From: Pseudomonas sp. B21-056
GTDB lineage: Bacteria; Pseudomonadota; Gammaproteobacteria; Pseudomonadales; Pseudomonadaceae
Assembly: GCF_026016325.1 (NCBI RefSeq)
Contig: NZ_CP087203.1
Location: forward strand, 1,302,001 to 1,366,000
Length of the DNA: 64,000 nucleotides
Direction of reading: 5' to 3'
Below the pieces are notes generated by a model that searched no databases, was not told the DNA's origin, and worked only from the letters and a program-made list of their open reading frames with translations. Below are positions 1 to 8,868 of this stretch, in pieces. The translations under genes and the position numbers were made by a program. Position 1 is the first letter of the stretch; each line of letters begins with the position of its first letter.

Positions 1-141
1 CACTCCCAGGCATTTACATGGGGCACTTTCACTTACGAGTTCACGGCGACTACGGCCCTGACGACCCTGGCGTTCTCGAACGAGCAGAACCCCTATGTCA
101 ACTTTGCCTTTATCGACAACGTCATTGTTGAGCGTCTGTAA
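1..141 (+). CDS. C-terminal end of an unidentified protein (truncated by window start)
   Basis: An open frame runs from base 1 to a TAA at 139-141, giving 46 residues that end in the segment FAFIDNVIVERL. The alternating hydrophobic/Thr pattern and the IDNVIVE ending resemble the last strands of a beta-sandwich carbohydrate-binding domain (DUF642-like), but the fragment is too short for a family call. It lies directly before the holin, so it may belong to the front of the tailocin locus. Its start and function are outside the window. Confidence 0.5.
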   Translation, partial: HSQAFTWGTFTYEFTATTALTTLAFSNEQNPYVNFAFIDNVIVERL

Positions 142-229
142 ACGTCGCCAGGCTTCAAAGCAAATCCTCTCTGCCGGACGTGAGGTCTTGAATCCCGTCC
201 CCCCATCATCAATCACCCAGGAGGCGTGA

Positions 230-580
230 ATGACAAACGAGCAACAAGCGTTGCTGGACATGCCGATCTGGCTGGTCATCCTGCTCGCCCTGGTGGGCGG
301 GGTGTCCGGCGAGATGTGGCGTGCCGACAAGGAAGGCGCCCGAGGCTGGTCGCTGTTGCGGCGCCTGGCCTTGCGCTCCGGCGCCTGCGTGATCTGCGGT
401 GTCTCGGCAATCATGCTGCTGTATGCCCTCGGCATGTCGATCTGGAGTGCTTGCGCCCTGGGTTGCCTGACCGCCATGGCCGGTGCCGATGTGGCCATCG
501 GTCTCTACGAACGCTGGGTCGCCAAGCGGATTGGCGTTTGTGAAGTGCCACCGGCGGACTCCCGTCCCGACCAGCAGTGA
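230..580 (+). CDS. Tailocin holin (LydA/pyocin-holin type)
   Basis: The 116-residue protein has three likely membrane segments (about residues 11-27, 51-69 and 71-93), a short basic loop after the first and a charged C-terminal tail. This fits a small class of phage holins that form inner-membrane lesions and release the endolysin. A strong AGGAGG lies at 219-224, just before the ATG. R-type pyocin loci of Pseudomonas have a holin at the same place, ahead of the tail genes. No endolysin follows here; the GH19 endolysin is about 24 kb downstream, after a second tail module. The class is inferred from topology and position, not from a diagnostic motif. Confidence 0.8.
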   Translation: MTNEQQALLDMPIWLVILLALVGGVSGEMWRADKEGARGWSLLRRLALRSGACVICGVSAIMLLYALGMSIWSACALGCLTAMAGADVAIGLYERWVAKRIGVCEVPPADSRPDQQ

Positions 581-616
581 GCCGGTGCCGCCGTTCCACA
601 GGAAAGAGGCCATCCA

Positions 617-1129
617 ATGCCCACTCTCATCGAAAAACCCTCGCAGCTGTTTACCGCCATTGCCGAGACGCTGCGTACCACCTTTCCCGGCTTGAAGGTC
701 GGGAGTCTCCAGGAATTTGACGACACCGGCGATCAGCCTTGGGCATTGATCTCTATCGAACGTGATACGTCAGGGAACCGTGCCAACGATGGGCGTATCG
801 CTCATGTCCTGACGTTTTCCATGCTAGTCGTTTCGCCCGGCATGGGGTTGACGGCCTGCGATCTGGCCTGTGAGTTGAAACGCCTGATCGTCGACAACCG
901 CTGGGATCTGTCGGCTGAGCAATGCAGCCGGCCCACGGATATCGAGGGCACTGCGTCCGTGTTCAGCGGCGGGACACGGCCGTACAGCGCCTGGACCGTT
1001 TCATTCACCCAGACCCTGTACCTCGGTCCGACGCTGCTGGAGGACCCGCTGGGCATCCCGAAATTCGCCCGGACCTGGGAAGTGTCGAACATCGACGACC
1101 CGGACCAATACACCGCACTCGAGGGCTGA
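617..1129 (+). CDS. Tail protein before the P2-like baseplate genes (Gp37/terminator-like)
   Basis: This 170-residue soluble protein starts 36 bases after the holin with a clear purine-rich ribosome site. It occupies the slot of the uncharacterised protein that precedes gpV in R-type pyocin clusters. Its size and layout (N-terminal helices, a central beta region, an acidic C-terminus) resemble phage Gp37-type or tail-terminator proteins that cap the end of a tail tube. It stops three bases before the gpV start, so the two are probably translated together. The terminator role is inferred from context. Confidence 0.6.
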   Translation: MPTLIEKPSQLFTAIAETLRTTFPGLKVGSLQEFDDTGDQPWALISIERDTSGNRANDGRIAHVLTFSMLVVSPGMGLTACDLACELKRLIVDNRWDLSAEQCSRPTDIEGTASVFSGGTRPYSAWTVSFTQTLYLGPTLLEDPLGIPKFARTWEVSNIDDPDQYTALEG

Positions 1130-1132
1130 ACC

Positions 1133-1744
1133 ATGTTCGATGCGCTTCTACGCTTGCATCTGGGGCCGATCATCGAGCGCCTGGCCGGGATGGAAACCGA
1201 GTTCGAAGACTTGCACCGACGCGCAGACGGTGTCTGTCGCATCGGCGTCTGCCAGGAAGTCGATGCGGCCAGCAACACCTGCAAGGTTGCCCATGGAGAG
1301 CTGCTGACCCCGGCGATCCGCTTTTTCAACCCGAGTGCCGGCGCCCAGAGCGAGTCGCGGATTCCCTCCGTGGGCGAGCAATGCCTGCTGCTGAACCATG
1401 GCGGCGGTGATGGCAGCGGGCAGTCGGTGGCCTTGTTCGGCCTCAACGGTGGTCAGTTTCCTCCCGTCTCGACACAGGCAACGCTGACCCGTCGCCTTTA
1501 CCCGGACGGTTCGGAAAGCGGCTACGACCACGCCAGTCATGTCCTGCACTGGAAAAACGGTCCGGCGACATTCACCGGTTCCCGTGAATCCCTCGAATTG
1601 ACCATCGGCCCGTCGCGGCTGGCGATGACACCTGAGGCCATCGACCTGCAACTGGGTGCCGTCGGCATCCGGCTCGACGCTTCCGGTGTGCACCTGAGCG
1701 GCCCGTTGGTGGATCACCAGGGGCGTGTCATCAGCACTGCGTAA
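1133..1744 (+). CDS. P2-like baseplate spike protein gpV
   Basis: The 203-residue protein matches phage baseplate assembly protein V. It has an N-terminal helical and OB-fold region with the GEQCLLLN strand (about residues 83-90), then a Gly-rich region, and a C-terminal run of short alternating strands typical of the trimeric beta-helix spike (about residues 135-203). It forms the membrane-piercing tip beneath the baseplate hub. The C-terminus lacks the HxH iron-binding tip motif of phage P2 gpV, so a separate tip protein or a metal-free tip is possible. It is the first of a tightly packed V-W-J-I baseplate block. Confidence 0.9.
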   Translation: MFDALLRLHLGPIIERLAGMETEFEDLHRRADGVCRIGVCQEVDAASNTCKVAHGELLTPAIRFFNPSAGAQSESRIPSVGEQCLLLNHGGGDGSGQSVALFGLNGGQFPPVSTQATLTRRLYPDGSESGYDHASHVLHWKNGPATFTGSRESLELTIGPSRLAMTPEAIDLQLGAVGIRLDASGVHLSGPLVDHQGRVISTA

Positions 1745-1767
1745 AGCACTGCATAAAGAGCTTCCCC

Positions 1768-2100
1768 ATGATTGGAATCGATAGAAACACCGGCGCCACG
1801 GTGGATGACTGGCCACAGTTCGTCCAGCGCGCCACCCGGGCGCTCACCACACCCTTGGGCACCCGCCAGAAACGCCCGTTATATGGCTGCGCACTCACCC
1901 AGTTGCTGGGGCAGAACCTCGGCGATGACCTGCTGATTCTTGCCCAGAGCCATGCAGCCCAAGCCTTCTACAACCCCCACAACGGCATCGGCGACTTCGA
2001 GCCGCAAGTCATCGTCGCCAGCCGCCAAGGCGCTGGATTGCTGCTGCGCTTCGCCGGCATCTGGAAAAACCGCAAACAGACTTTCGAGGTGGTGACATGA
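1768..2100 (+). CDS. P2-like baseplate wedge protein gpW (gp25 family)
   Basis: At 110 residues this is the usual length of the GPW/gp25 family. The N-terminal DRNTGATVDDW segment and the central TTPLGTRQKRPLYG segment are typical of this wedge protein, which starts sheath assembly at the baseplate. Its stop codon overlaps the gpJ start (ATGA), which points to translational coupling. It follows gpV by 23 bases. Confidence 0.93.
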   Translation: MIGIDRNTGATVDDWPQFVQRATRALTTPLGTRQKRPLYGCALTQLLGQNLGDDLLILAQSHAAQAFYNPHNGIGDFEPQVIVASRQGAGLLLRFAGIWKNRKQTFEVVT

Positions 2101-3092
2101 GCATGTTGATACCCGGCCAGAACCAATTGGCCGAACCGGCCATCGTCACCGTCGACGCATTCGAGGATCTGCTCGCCGAGTTCAAGACCTTCGTGGTCGA
2201 GTACGTCGGTGCCCGCTCGCCCGACAGCGCGGCCAGGCTTGCGGTCAGCCTGGAAAACGAAAGCGAGTTGCTGACCCTGGCCCTCGAGGCCTTCTGCGTG
2301 CGGCTGCAAACCCACGAGCGTAAATACAACGCCCGTATCAAGCAGATGCTGGCATGGTGGGCCACGGGCAGTAACCTCGACGCCCGTCTTGCGGACATGG
2401 GGCTTGAGCGCCAACTGCTCGATCCGGGTGACCCGGCGGCTTTCCCACCTATCGCCCCGGTCTACGAGAGCGATGATGACGCCCGGCTGCGTTACTACCT
2501 GGCGCCCCATGCCCCGGCGGCCGGCTCCCGCATGCAATATCGCCGCGAGGTTTTCACCCTCGGCGAACGGCCTGCGGTGAAAGTGGAAAACGCTGCGGCG
2601 GGCGTGGTGACGGTCACCTACACCTTCGACCCGGACGGTCACGCCGCGCAGGTCAAGGATGGCAACGGACGTCGGACGGCACCGGGGGAAGTCACCGTGA
2701 CGGTGCTTTCCCGGGAGGGCGACGGTACACCGTCCGAGTCGCTGCTCGATGGCGTTCGCCAGCATTTCGCCCGGCCCGATGTGCGGCCGGAAACGGACCT
2801 CGTCATCGTCCAAGCCGCGCAGATCAAGAACTACAGGATCCGCGTCGTGGCGAAGATCAATCCAGGTCCTGACTCGGGTTTGACCCGGGCGGCTGCGCAA
2901 CGGCAACTGCAGGAATACGCCGAGGCGTGTCATCGCCTGGAAGGCCGGGTTGATCCGAGTTGGATCGACTACACGTTGCACAGCGCCGGTGCGGTTCAAC
3001 TGCAGATTCTCGAACCGCTGACGCCGATTGTGACGACGGCTTTCCAAGCCCCGTATTGCACGGGTGTCGAGGTTGAGGTGGACACGTTATGA
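2097..3092 (+). CDS. P2-like baseplate protein gpJ
   Basis: The 331-residue protein belongs to the Baseplate_J family (T4 gp6-like). It forms the outer wedge ring that links the hub to the fibres. The region after residue 120 contains the conserved ESDDDARLRYYLAP segment, followed by the repeat-like domain of the family. It overlaps gpW upstream and gpI downstream by four bases each, forming a coupled W-J-I block. Confidence 0.92.
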   Translation: MSMLIPGQNQLAEPAIVTVDAFEDLLAEFKTFVVEYVGARSPDSAARLAVSLENESELLTLALEAFCVRLQTHERKYNARIKQMLAWWATGSNLDARLADMGLERQLLDPGDPAAFPPIAPVYESDDDARLRYYLAPHAPAAGSRMQYRREVFTLGERPAVKVENAAAGVVTVTYTFDPDGHAAQVKDGNGRRTAPGEVTVTVLSREGDGTPSESLLDGVRQHFARPDVRPETDLVIVQAAQIKNYRIRVVAKINPGPDSGLTRAAAQRQLQEYAEACHRLEGRVDPSWIDYTLHSAGAVQLQILEPLTPIVTTAFQAPYCTGVEVEVDTL

Positions 3093-3724
3093 ATGACGAC
3101 ACCCCGACCCCGACCCTACTGCCGGTGAACAGCTCTGCGCTGGAAAGGGCACTGGATATCGGTTTTGCCCGGCTGCTCGAACGGATCGATCCGCCGTTTC
3201 CCGAGCTGATGAACCCGGCTGCCACGCCCCCGGCATTCCTGCCGTATCTCGCGGCGGATCGCGGGGTCAACGAGTGGAGTACCACGGCCCCAGAGGCTGA
3301 AAAGCGTCTGACCGTTGAACTGGCCTGGCCGACTGCGCGGCAAGCCGGGACGCGCAAGGCACTGGAAAACGCGGCCAAGGGGCTGCAACTGATGCCCGAA
3401 GTTCGCGCCTGGCATGAGCAAACACCCGTTGGTCCGCCTTACAGCTTTTCCGTCAGGGCTTTTACCGAACAGCCTTACAGCGAAGAAATCGACGCCCGTC
3501 TCGACCGCCGTCTGGCCGACGCCAAGAGCGAGCGCGACACCTTGACGGTGTCGGTCGGCTTGAGCGCATTCGGCAAGCACGTCATCGGCGCCGCCACATT
3601 GTGTGGCGAGCTGACCACGGTTTACCCGATTGTCATCGAAGGACTGGAAGCCTCGGGCCAGGCCTTTATGGCTGCCGGGCTCTACGCCGTCGAAACATCC
3701 ACCATTTATCCACAGGGGGCCTGA
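3089..3724 (+). CDS. P2-like tail protein gpI
   Basis: The 211-residue protein fits the phage tail protein I family: the N-terminal LLPVNSSALERALD region, the LPYLAADRGVNEW motif (about residues 50-62) and the Arg-rich ARQAGTRKAL helix are characteristic. In P2-like tails gpI joins the baseplate wedge to the fibre gpH. The next gene is the fibre, which begins on the base after this stop codon. Confidence 0.92.
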   Translation: MNDDTPTPTLLPVNSSALERALDIGFARLLERIDPPFPELMNPAATPPAFLPYLAADRGVNEWSTTAPEAEKRLTVELAWPTARQAGTRKALENAAKGLQLMPEVRAWHEQTPVGPPYSFSVRAFTEQPYSEEIDARLDRRLADAKSERDTLTVSVGLSAFGKHVIGAATLCGELTTVYPIVIEGLEASGQAFMAAGLYAVETSTIYPQGA

Positions 3725-5626
3725 ATGGCTGACTATTACACCCTGCTCACCGATGCAGGCATCGCCTACGAAACCGCCTGCAAGGCGGCGGGCACACCCA
3801 TCAAGCTTTCGCAGATTTCCGTCGGTGACGGCGGCGGGGCGGTCTACAACCCGGCCGCAACCGCGACGGCGCTCAAACGCGAAGTCTGGCGTGGGCCACT
3901 CAATGCGCTGTTCCAGGATGAGAACAACCCGAGTTGGTTGCTGGCAGAAGTGACCATCCCGCCAGAGGTTGGCGGCTGGTACGTGCGAGAGGCCGGGATC
4001 TGGACTGACACCGGGGTTCTGTATGCGATTGTGAAGTATCCGGAGTCATTCAAACCGGTGTTGGCGACGTCTGGTTCGGGGAAAGAGTTTTATATCCGGT
4101 CGATTTTCGAGACCAGTAATGCGGCGTTGGTGACACTGCTGATTGACGATACGGTGGTTAAGGCGACGCGTGCCTGGGTGATGAGCTATCTCGCTGACGA
4201 GTTGGCCAAGCTGGACGGTAAGCAATCTGTTCGTGCTGCTACCACCGGGAATATCGTTTTGAGTGGTGCGCAGCAAATCGACGGTGTTGCTGTGGTAGCG
4301 GGTCAGAGGGTGCTAGTGACGGCCCAAACGACCGCTAAGGATAACGGCATTTATGTTGCGGCCATTGGGGCGTGGACCCGCACGGTTGATTTCAACACCA
4401 GCGCGAAGGTGACGCCAGGTCTGATGGTGATGGTCGAGGAGGGCATCGCGAACGGCGATTCGCTTTGGCATCTGGTTACTAACGGTCCGATTACGCTGGG
4501 CACGACTGCGTTGGGTTTTGAAATGCTCGCCGGTCGAACAGGTATTTTGGCAGGCACTTATAGAAGTCTGACAGTCGATAAATATGGTCGTGCAACTGGC
4601 GGATCGAACCCTGAAACGTTGGCAGGTTTCGGTATCAAGGACACCTACACGAAACCAGAAATCGAGTCGATGATTGCCCAGGCTTCGGCGCTGCCGGTCG
4701 GAACAGTAGTGGCATTTCCAGTCAACAAACTTGCGCCTGGTTTTTTGGAACTGGATGGAAGCGTAAAGAGCATCGCCACTTACCCTGATTTAGCGTCATT
4801 CCTCGGCCCAGCTTTCAACAAGGGGGACGAAGGTGCCGGTAATTTTCGCTTGCCTGAGTCACGTGGCGAGTTTTTACGTGGTTGGGATCATGGGCGTGGT
4901 GTTGATGTCGGGCGTGTGCTGGGGAGTTTTCAAAAAGGGTCGCTTGTTCCATTCGACCCTACAAGCACATCATCAGCGGTAGTCGGGCTTCATTCAACAG
5001 GTTCAGATACGACTCTTCGGTCGGACCTTGGCCTTGACGGTCTTGGTGCTGCTGATTATCCCGGTGCCGATGTCGTATACAACGCAGCAACGGCGGTGCT
5101 GCCGGTGTCAGGAAGCACTGGTGTCACCCGGCCGCGCAACTTGTCGGTTATGTGGTGCATCAAGGCCTGGAACGCGCCAATCAATCAGGGAAACATTGAT
5201 ATCGCCGCGCTTGCTGCGTTGGCTGCTCCCGCTACTGAAACCAGTCAGGGCACATCCAAGGTCGCTACGCAGAATCAGGCGGATGCCGGGATCGATGACG
5301 CTACCTTCATCACGCCAAAAAAAATGCGTTGGGGAATAACCGCCAGCCTTAACGCGAACGGCTACATCATTTTCCCGACGTGGATGTTCAGCTTCATTAT
5401 CCAGTGGACTGCTGTCGGTAATATTCCAGCGGGTGCATCAGGGTCTGTTGCCTGGCCTATTGCTTTCCGAGCCGCGTGTCTCTTTGGGGGGGCTTGTCCT
5501 GTTGGGTTCTCCTCTAACACTTCGGCGGGAAATATCGTGCCCGGTGCCGTTTCAACCACGGGTGTCAACTTGTACAACTGGGGGGCAATTACCGCGCCTT
5601 CCCGAGCATGGGCATTTGGAGTGTGA
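3725..5626 (+). CDS. R-tailocin tail fibre (gpH-like)
   Basis: This 633-residue fibre should determine which target cells the first tailocin binds. Residues 1 to about 150 are the conserved baseplate-attachment domain of P2-type fibres (DUF3751-like). A beta repeat region with a VRAATTGN segment follows. A phage tail-collar domain (about residues 330-490) contains FRLPESRGEFLRGWDHGRG and ends near RPRNLSVMWCIKAW. The C-terminal ~110 residues look like the gp53-like receptor-binding domain (GYIIFPTWMFSFIIQW). From about base 4010 the DNA is AT-richer and less biased in codon use than the baseplate genes, which suggests the receptor-binding half was acquired separately. Confidence 0.92.
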   Translation: MADYYTLLTDAGIAYETACKAAGTPIKLSQISVGDGGGAVYNPAATATALKREVWRGPLNALFQDENNPSWLLAEVTIPPEVGGWYVREAGIWTDTGVLYAIVKYPESFKPVLATSGSGKEFYIRSIFETSNAALVTLLIDDTVVKATRAWVMSYLADELAKLDGKQSVRAATTGNIVLSGAQQIDGVAVVAGQRVLVTAQTTAKDNGIYVAAIGAWTRTVDFNTSAKVTPGLMVMVEEGIANGDSLWHLVTNGPITLGTTALGFEMLAGRTGILAGTYRSLTVDKYGRATGGSNPETLAGFGIKDTYTKPEIESMIAQASALPVGTVVAFPVNKLAPGFLELDGSVKSIATYPDLASFLGPAFNKGDEGAGNFRLPESRGEFLRGWDHGRGVDVGRVLGSFQKGSLVPFDPTSTSSAVVGLHSTGSDTTLRSDLGLDGLGAADYPGADVVYNAATAVLPVSGSTGVTRPRNLSVMWCIKAWNAPINQGNIDIAALAALAAPATETSQGTSKVATQNQADAGIDDATFITPKKMRWGITASLNANGYIIFPTWMFSFIIQWTAVGNIPAGASGSVAWPIAFRAACLFGGACPVGFSSNTSAGNIVPGAVSTTGVNLYNWGAITAPSRAWAFGV

Positions 5627-5628
5627 GC

Positions 5629-6051
5629 ATGAAGCGTTTCTACAGCCAATCTACCGGTTGCACTTATCTCCACGGCTTTCATACGCAAATACCCGAGGAC
5701 GCTAAACCCATTACCGAGGAGCATTATCAGGCTGTATTGGCAGATCCGGCGCCAGGTAAGGTTCGCGGCCATGATGCTGACGGGTTGCCGATCCTGATCG
5801 ATCCGCCCCCCGAAGATCTGGCCGCGAGGGAGAGAGCTTGGCGCAACTTTGAAATTCTGCGGGTGCAATGGATTCGTGACCGGCACCGAGACGAGCGGGA
5901 ACTGAGTCGGCCGCCCTCGATCACGTCGGAACAATTTTCGGGGTTGCTGGATTATATGCAGACGCTGCGCGATTGGCCGGAACAGCAGGCGTTTCCCGCC
6001 GAGCAGTTCCGTCCGGTACAACCCGACTGGATCGCCGAGCAACCCCAATAA
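5629..6051 (+). CDS. Tail fibre assembly chaperone (first module)
   Basis: The 140-residue protein follows the fibre after two bases. The ATG at 5629 is preferred to upstream alternatives because it sits just beyond the fibre stop. The C-terminal half carries the pattern RDRHRDEREL ... EQF ... LLDYMQTLRDWPEQ ... PDWIAEQ, which recurs in the fibre chaperone of the second module (23865-24251). Such phage tail assembly chaperones help fibre trimers fold. Fibre and chaperone usually move together as a specificity cassette. A terminator follows at once. Confidence 0.85.
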   Translation: MKRFYSQSTGCTYLHGFHTQIPEDAKPITEEHYQAVLADPAPGKVRGHDADGLPILIDPPPEDLAARERAWRNFEILRVQWIRDRHRDERELSRPPSITSEQFSGLLDYMQTLRDWPEQQAFPAEQFRPVQPDWIAEQPQ

Positions 6052-6052
6052 A

Positions 6053-6080
6053 CGCCCCGCACCGCCGGGGCGTTTTCTTT
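6053..6080 (+). terminator. Rho-independent terminator after the fibre cassette
   Basis: A GC stem (CGCCCCG pairing with CGGGGCG around a short loop) is followed by GTTTTCTTT. It lies just after the fibre-chaperone stop and should limit read-through from the baseplate/fibre block. Confidence 0.8.
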
Positions 6081-6094
6081 CCCGTCAAACCCTG

Positions 6095-6120
6095 AAAGCC
6101 CCTTCCCGAAGGGGCTTTTT
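6095..6120 (+). terminator. Second terminator hairpin before the sheath block
   Basis: The perfect stem AGCCCCTT / AAGGGGCT is followed by a T run, 15 bases after the previous hairpin. Tandem terminators suggest the sheath/tube block has its own promoter or depends on antitermination. Confidence 0.75.
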
Positions 6121-6138
6121 CGTATCTGGAGAAACCCA

Positions 6139-6348
6139 ATGGCACTACGCCAAACCTACACCGTACTCGTCCCATTCCCCACCGGTGGCGGCCACTGGTC
6201 GACCATCGGCCAGGAACTCGACCTGCTCGACGTCGAGGCCAGCGCCCTACGCAGCGCCGGTCGCCTGGCGCTGAAAAACACCGAGGCTGCCGATGCGGCC
6301 TCTACATCCCAACCGGCCAAAAAGGCCGCTGCCAAGAAGGCTGAATAA
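6139..6348 (+). CDS. Small tailocin protein with Lys/Ala-rich tail
   Basis: The 69-residue protein starts with a compact beta-like region (about residues 5-45) and ends in a basic low-complexity tail, AAKKAAAKKAE. It sits two bases before the sheath gene. The Mu-like module has a similar short gene with a KAAKAAKPQGAK tail (13545-13727, DUF2635) in the same place before its sheath. No function is known; a role in sheath or tube assembly is a guess from position. Confidence 0.65.
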   Translation: MALRQTYTVLVPFPTGGGHWSTIGQELDLLDVEASALRSAGRLALKNTEAADAASTSQPAKKAAAKKAE

Positions 6349-6350
6349 CC

Positions 6351-7517
6351 ATGGCTGAGGTTTTGAACTTCGAGCACAACGGCATTACCGTCAATGCCAC
6401 CGAATCTCCCGAGGCCATGGGTGGCCTGGGGGACAATGTCATCGGGCTGGTCGGCACCGCGCCGAAGGCGGATCCGCTGATTCCGCGCAATGCCCCGTTC
6501 CGCATCAACAGCTTCACCACCCAGGCGTTGCTCGATCCGACCGGCACTGAGGCCGGTACGCTGTACCACGCGGTGTTCCAGATTCTCAAAGTGGTCAAGG
6601 TGCCGGTCTACGTGGTCATCGTCGAAGAGGGCGCGACCCCGGCCGACACGCAGAACAACGTCATCGGCGGCATCGAAGCGCAGACCGGCCGCAAGCTGGG
6701 CCTGGCGGCCTTGAGTGGCGTGGCTGAAGACCTGACCATCATCGGTGCGCCGGGCTTCACCGGCGTCAAGGCGGTGGCGAGCGAGTTCGCCTCGTTCGGC
6801 AAGCGCATCAAGGCCCGTGTGGTGCTCGACGGCAAGGATGCCGCGGTTGCCGATCAAGTGACCTACAGCCAGGAGCTGGGCGGCGCCGATCTCGGTTTCG
6901 ACCGTTGCCTGGTGGTGCACAACATGCCGGCGGTGTACTCCAAGGCTGCGAAGAAGAATGTCTTCCTGGCGCCGTCGAGCCTGGCCATCGCCGCGCTCGC
7001 CAAGGTCAAGCAATGGGAAAGCCCGGGTAACCAGGTGACCTATGCCGAGGACGTCTCGCGCACCGTGGAATACAACATCCTCGACACCTCCACCGAGGGC
7101 GACCTGCTCAACCGCTACGGCATCAGCTACTACGCCCGGACCATCCTCGGCGGCTTCTCGCTGCTGGGCAACCGCTCCATCACCGGCAAGTTCATCAGCT
7201 ACGTCGGCCTCGAAGATGCGATCAGCCGCAAGCTGGTCAAGGCCGGCCAGAAAGCCATGGCGAAGAACCTCACCAAATCGTTCATGGACCAGGAGGTCAA
7301 GCGCATCAACGACTGGCTGCAAACCCTGGTGGCCGACGAAACCATCCCGGGCGGCAGCGTGTACCTGCATCCGGAATTGAACAGTGTCGAGAAGTACAAG
7401 AACGGCACCTGGTACGTGGTGATCGACTACGGCCGCTACGCGCCGAACGAACACATGATTTATCAACTCAACGCCCGCGATGAAATCATCGAGCAGTTCC
7501 TGGAGGACGTTCTCTAA
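6351..7517 (+). CDS. P2-like tail sheath protein FI
   Basis: The 388-residue product has the usual length and layout of the P2 FI/R-pyocin sheath. The N-terminal HNGITVNATESPEAM region and the C-terminal domain with AKNLTKSFMDQEVKRINDWLQ and NVYQPRK-like end strands interlock neighbouring subunits. It forms the contractile outer cylinder. Codon use is strongly biased, as expected for a protein made in many copies. The tube gene overlaps its stop by one base. Confidence 0.95.
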   Translation: MAEVLNFEHNGITVNATESPEAMGGLGDNVIGLVGTAPKADPLIPRNAPFRINSFTTQALLDPTGTEAGTLYHAVFQILKVVKVPVYVVIVEEGATPADTQNNVIGGIEAQTGRKLGLAALSGVAEDLTIIGAPGFTGVKAVASEFASFGKRIKARVVLDGKDAAVADQVTYSQELGGADLGFDRCLVVHNMPAVYSKAAKKNVFLAPSSLAIAALAKVKQWESPGNQVTYAEDVSRTVEYNILDTSTEGDLLNRYGISYYARTILGGFSLLGNRSITGKFISYVGLEDAISRKLVKAGQKAMAKNLTKSFMDQEVKRINDWLQTLVADETIPGGSVYLHPELNSVEKYKNGTWYVVIDYGRYAPNEHMIYQLNARDEIIEQFLEDVL

Positions 7518-8023
7518 TGTTTACCAACCGCGTAAGACAGGCCATCGCGGCCACCCTGCAAGGCCTGCCGTTGTCGGCGACCGTGGAAGAATTCACCCCG
7601 CCGAAGATCGAATTCGACATGGAAGAAATGCGCGGCGGGCGCTTCATCACCGAGGAAATGGCCAAGGGCGGCAAGGCCCTCAACGCCAAGCTCAGCCTGC
7701 AAGGTGTCGACCCGGAAATCATGCTGGCGCTGGGCGTCAGTGTCGGTGACGACATCCTGCTAAACGTGCGGGAAGCCGGCCAGGATCAGGATGGCAATAC
7801 CTGGTTCACCTACCACACCGTCGGCGGCAAGCTGAAATCCCTGGAAGAGACCGCGCTGAAGATGGGGGAGAAACCCAAGACCAACCTTGAGCTGTCGTGC
7901 CGCACCTACAACCGCCTGGAGAACGGCGTTCCGGTGATCGACATCGACGTGCGCACCCAGAAGTTCGTGCTCAACGGCGTCGACATTCTCGGCGATGCGC
8001 GCCGTGCGGTGTTGTTGCCTTAA
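7517..8023 (+). CDS. P2-like tail tube protein FII
   Basis: The 168-residue protein fits the major tail tube FII family. It forms the rigid inner tube driven through the target envelope when the sheath contracts. The family features GLPLSATVEEFTPPKIEF and GGRFITEEMAKGGKAL are present. It is coupled to the sheath gene by a TAATG overlap. A pair of inverted REP sequences follows directly, separating the structural genes from the E/tape-measure block. Confidence 0.95.
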   Translation: MFTNRVRQAIAATLQGLPLSATVEEFTPPKIEFDMEEMRGGRFITEEMAKGGKALNAKLSLQGVDPEIMLALGVSVGDDILLNVREAGQDQDGNTWFTYHTVGGKLKSLEETALKMGEKPKTNLELSCRTYNRLENGVPVIDIDVRTQKFVLNGVDILGDARRAVLLP

Positions 8024-8044
8024 GCCTCAGATGAGCACAGTCCC

Positions 8045-8133
8045 TGTGGGAGCGAGCCTGCTCGCGATAGCGGTGTGCCAGACACCTTGATGCTGAAAGT
8101 ACTGGCGCATTCGCGAGCAGGCTCGCTCCCACA
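8045..8133. repeat. REP pair (inverted) between tube and gpE genes
   Basis: Two Pseudomonas REP sequences face each other: GTGGGAGCGAGCCTGCTCGCGA near 8047-8067 and its complement near 8111-8133, about 45 bases apart. Each copy can fold on itself and the pair can form a long hairpin. It occupies the 141-base gap between tail genes. Confidence 0.9.
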
Positions 8134-8164
8134 AGGGGCCCACATTCACCCAAGGAATTGATTC

Positions 8165-8862
8165 ATGTCCTGGACGCCTCCCCAACACATTCTGCTGTCA
8201 CCTATCACCGGTGACGACGGATCGCAGATCGATCAGCTGCAACTCAACCCCCTGTTCTACGCCGCGCAAAAAGACGCCCTGGCCCGTGCCGGCGACGATG
8301 AGGACGACCAGTTCTTCGAGCTGGCCAAACTGGCCACCGGCCTTTCGGTCAAGGAGCTGGATCAGCTCAAGCGCCCGGACTACGTGAGCATCGCCCAGTA
8401 CGTGCATGAGATGTCCACACGCCCGGCCTCCCACTTCCTGGGGCACACGGACGGCGCGGTGGAGGATCCCGATCAAGTGCAACTGCTGCAACCGATCGAC
8501 GTGGCCGGTCGCAGCCTGACCTCGCTGACCCTGGAAATGCCGGTGCTGCGGGCCACCAAGGCGATGAAAAAACTGAAGACGGCCAAGGAGCGGGCCGAGT
8601 TCATCACCGCTCACTGCACCGGCCTGATGCTGCCCGATCTGGACCGGCTGACCGTGCCCGACTGGACGCAACTGCAGGTGCGCATCGACGATTTTTTAAA
8701 CAAACCGGCGGACTTCTTTCGGAGCGCGACATCGAAGTGATCCTCGATGTGGTGCCGCTCATTTACCCGGTAAGTGAGGCGGAGATTCTGGAATGGGACG
8801 CCGGCAAGGCATTGCGCCGTTACGACATTGCGATCAATCGCCTTGGCGTGAAACAGGAGTAG
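8165..8862 (+). CDS. Tail assembly chaperone gpE / gpE+E' (programmed -1 frameshift)
   Basis: The zero-frame product (8165-8740, 191 residues) is the P2 gpE-type chaperone that coats the tape measure before tube assembly. At 8695-8701 the frame reads T TTA AAC, an ideal -1 slippery heptamer. After slipping, translation continues without a stop from 8701 to the TAG at 8860-8862, giving a product of about 232 residues whose new end reads LSERDIEVILDVVPLIYP and on. The extension ends seven bases before the tape-measure start. P2 gpE/E+E' uses the same mechanism. The site and open extension are seen; use of the shift is inferred. Confidence 0.85.
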
Positions 8863-8868
8863 AGCGGG

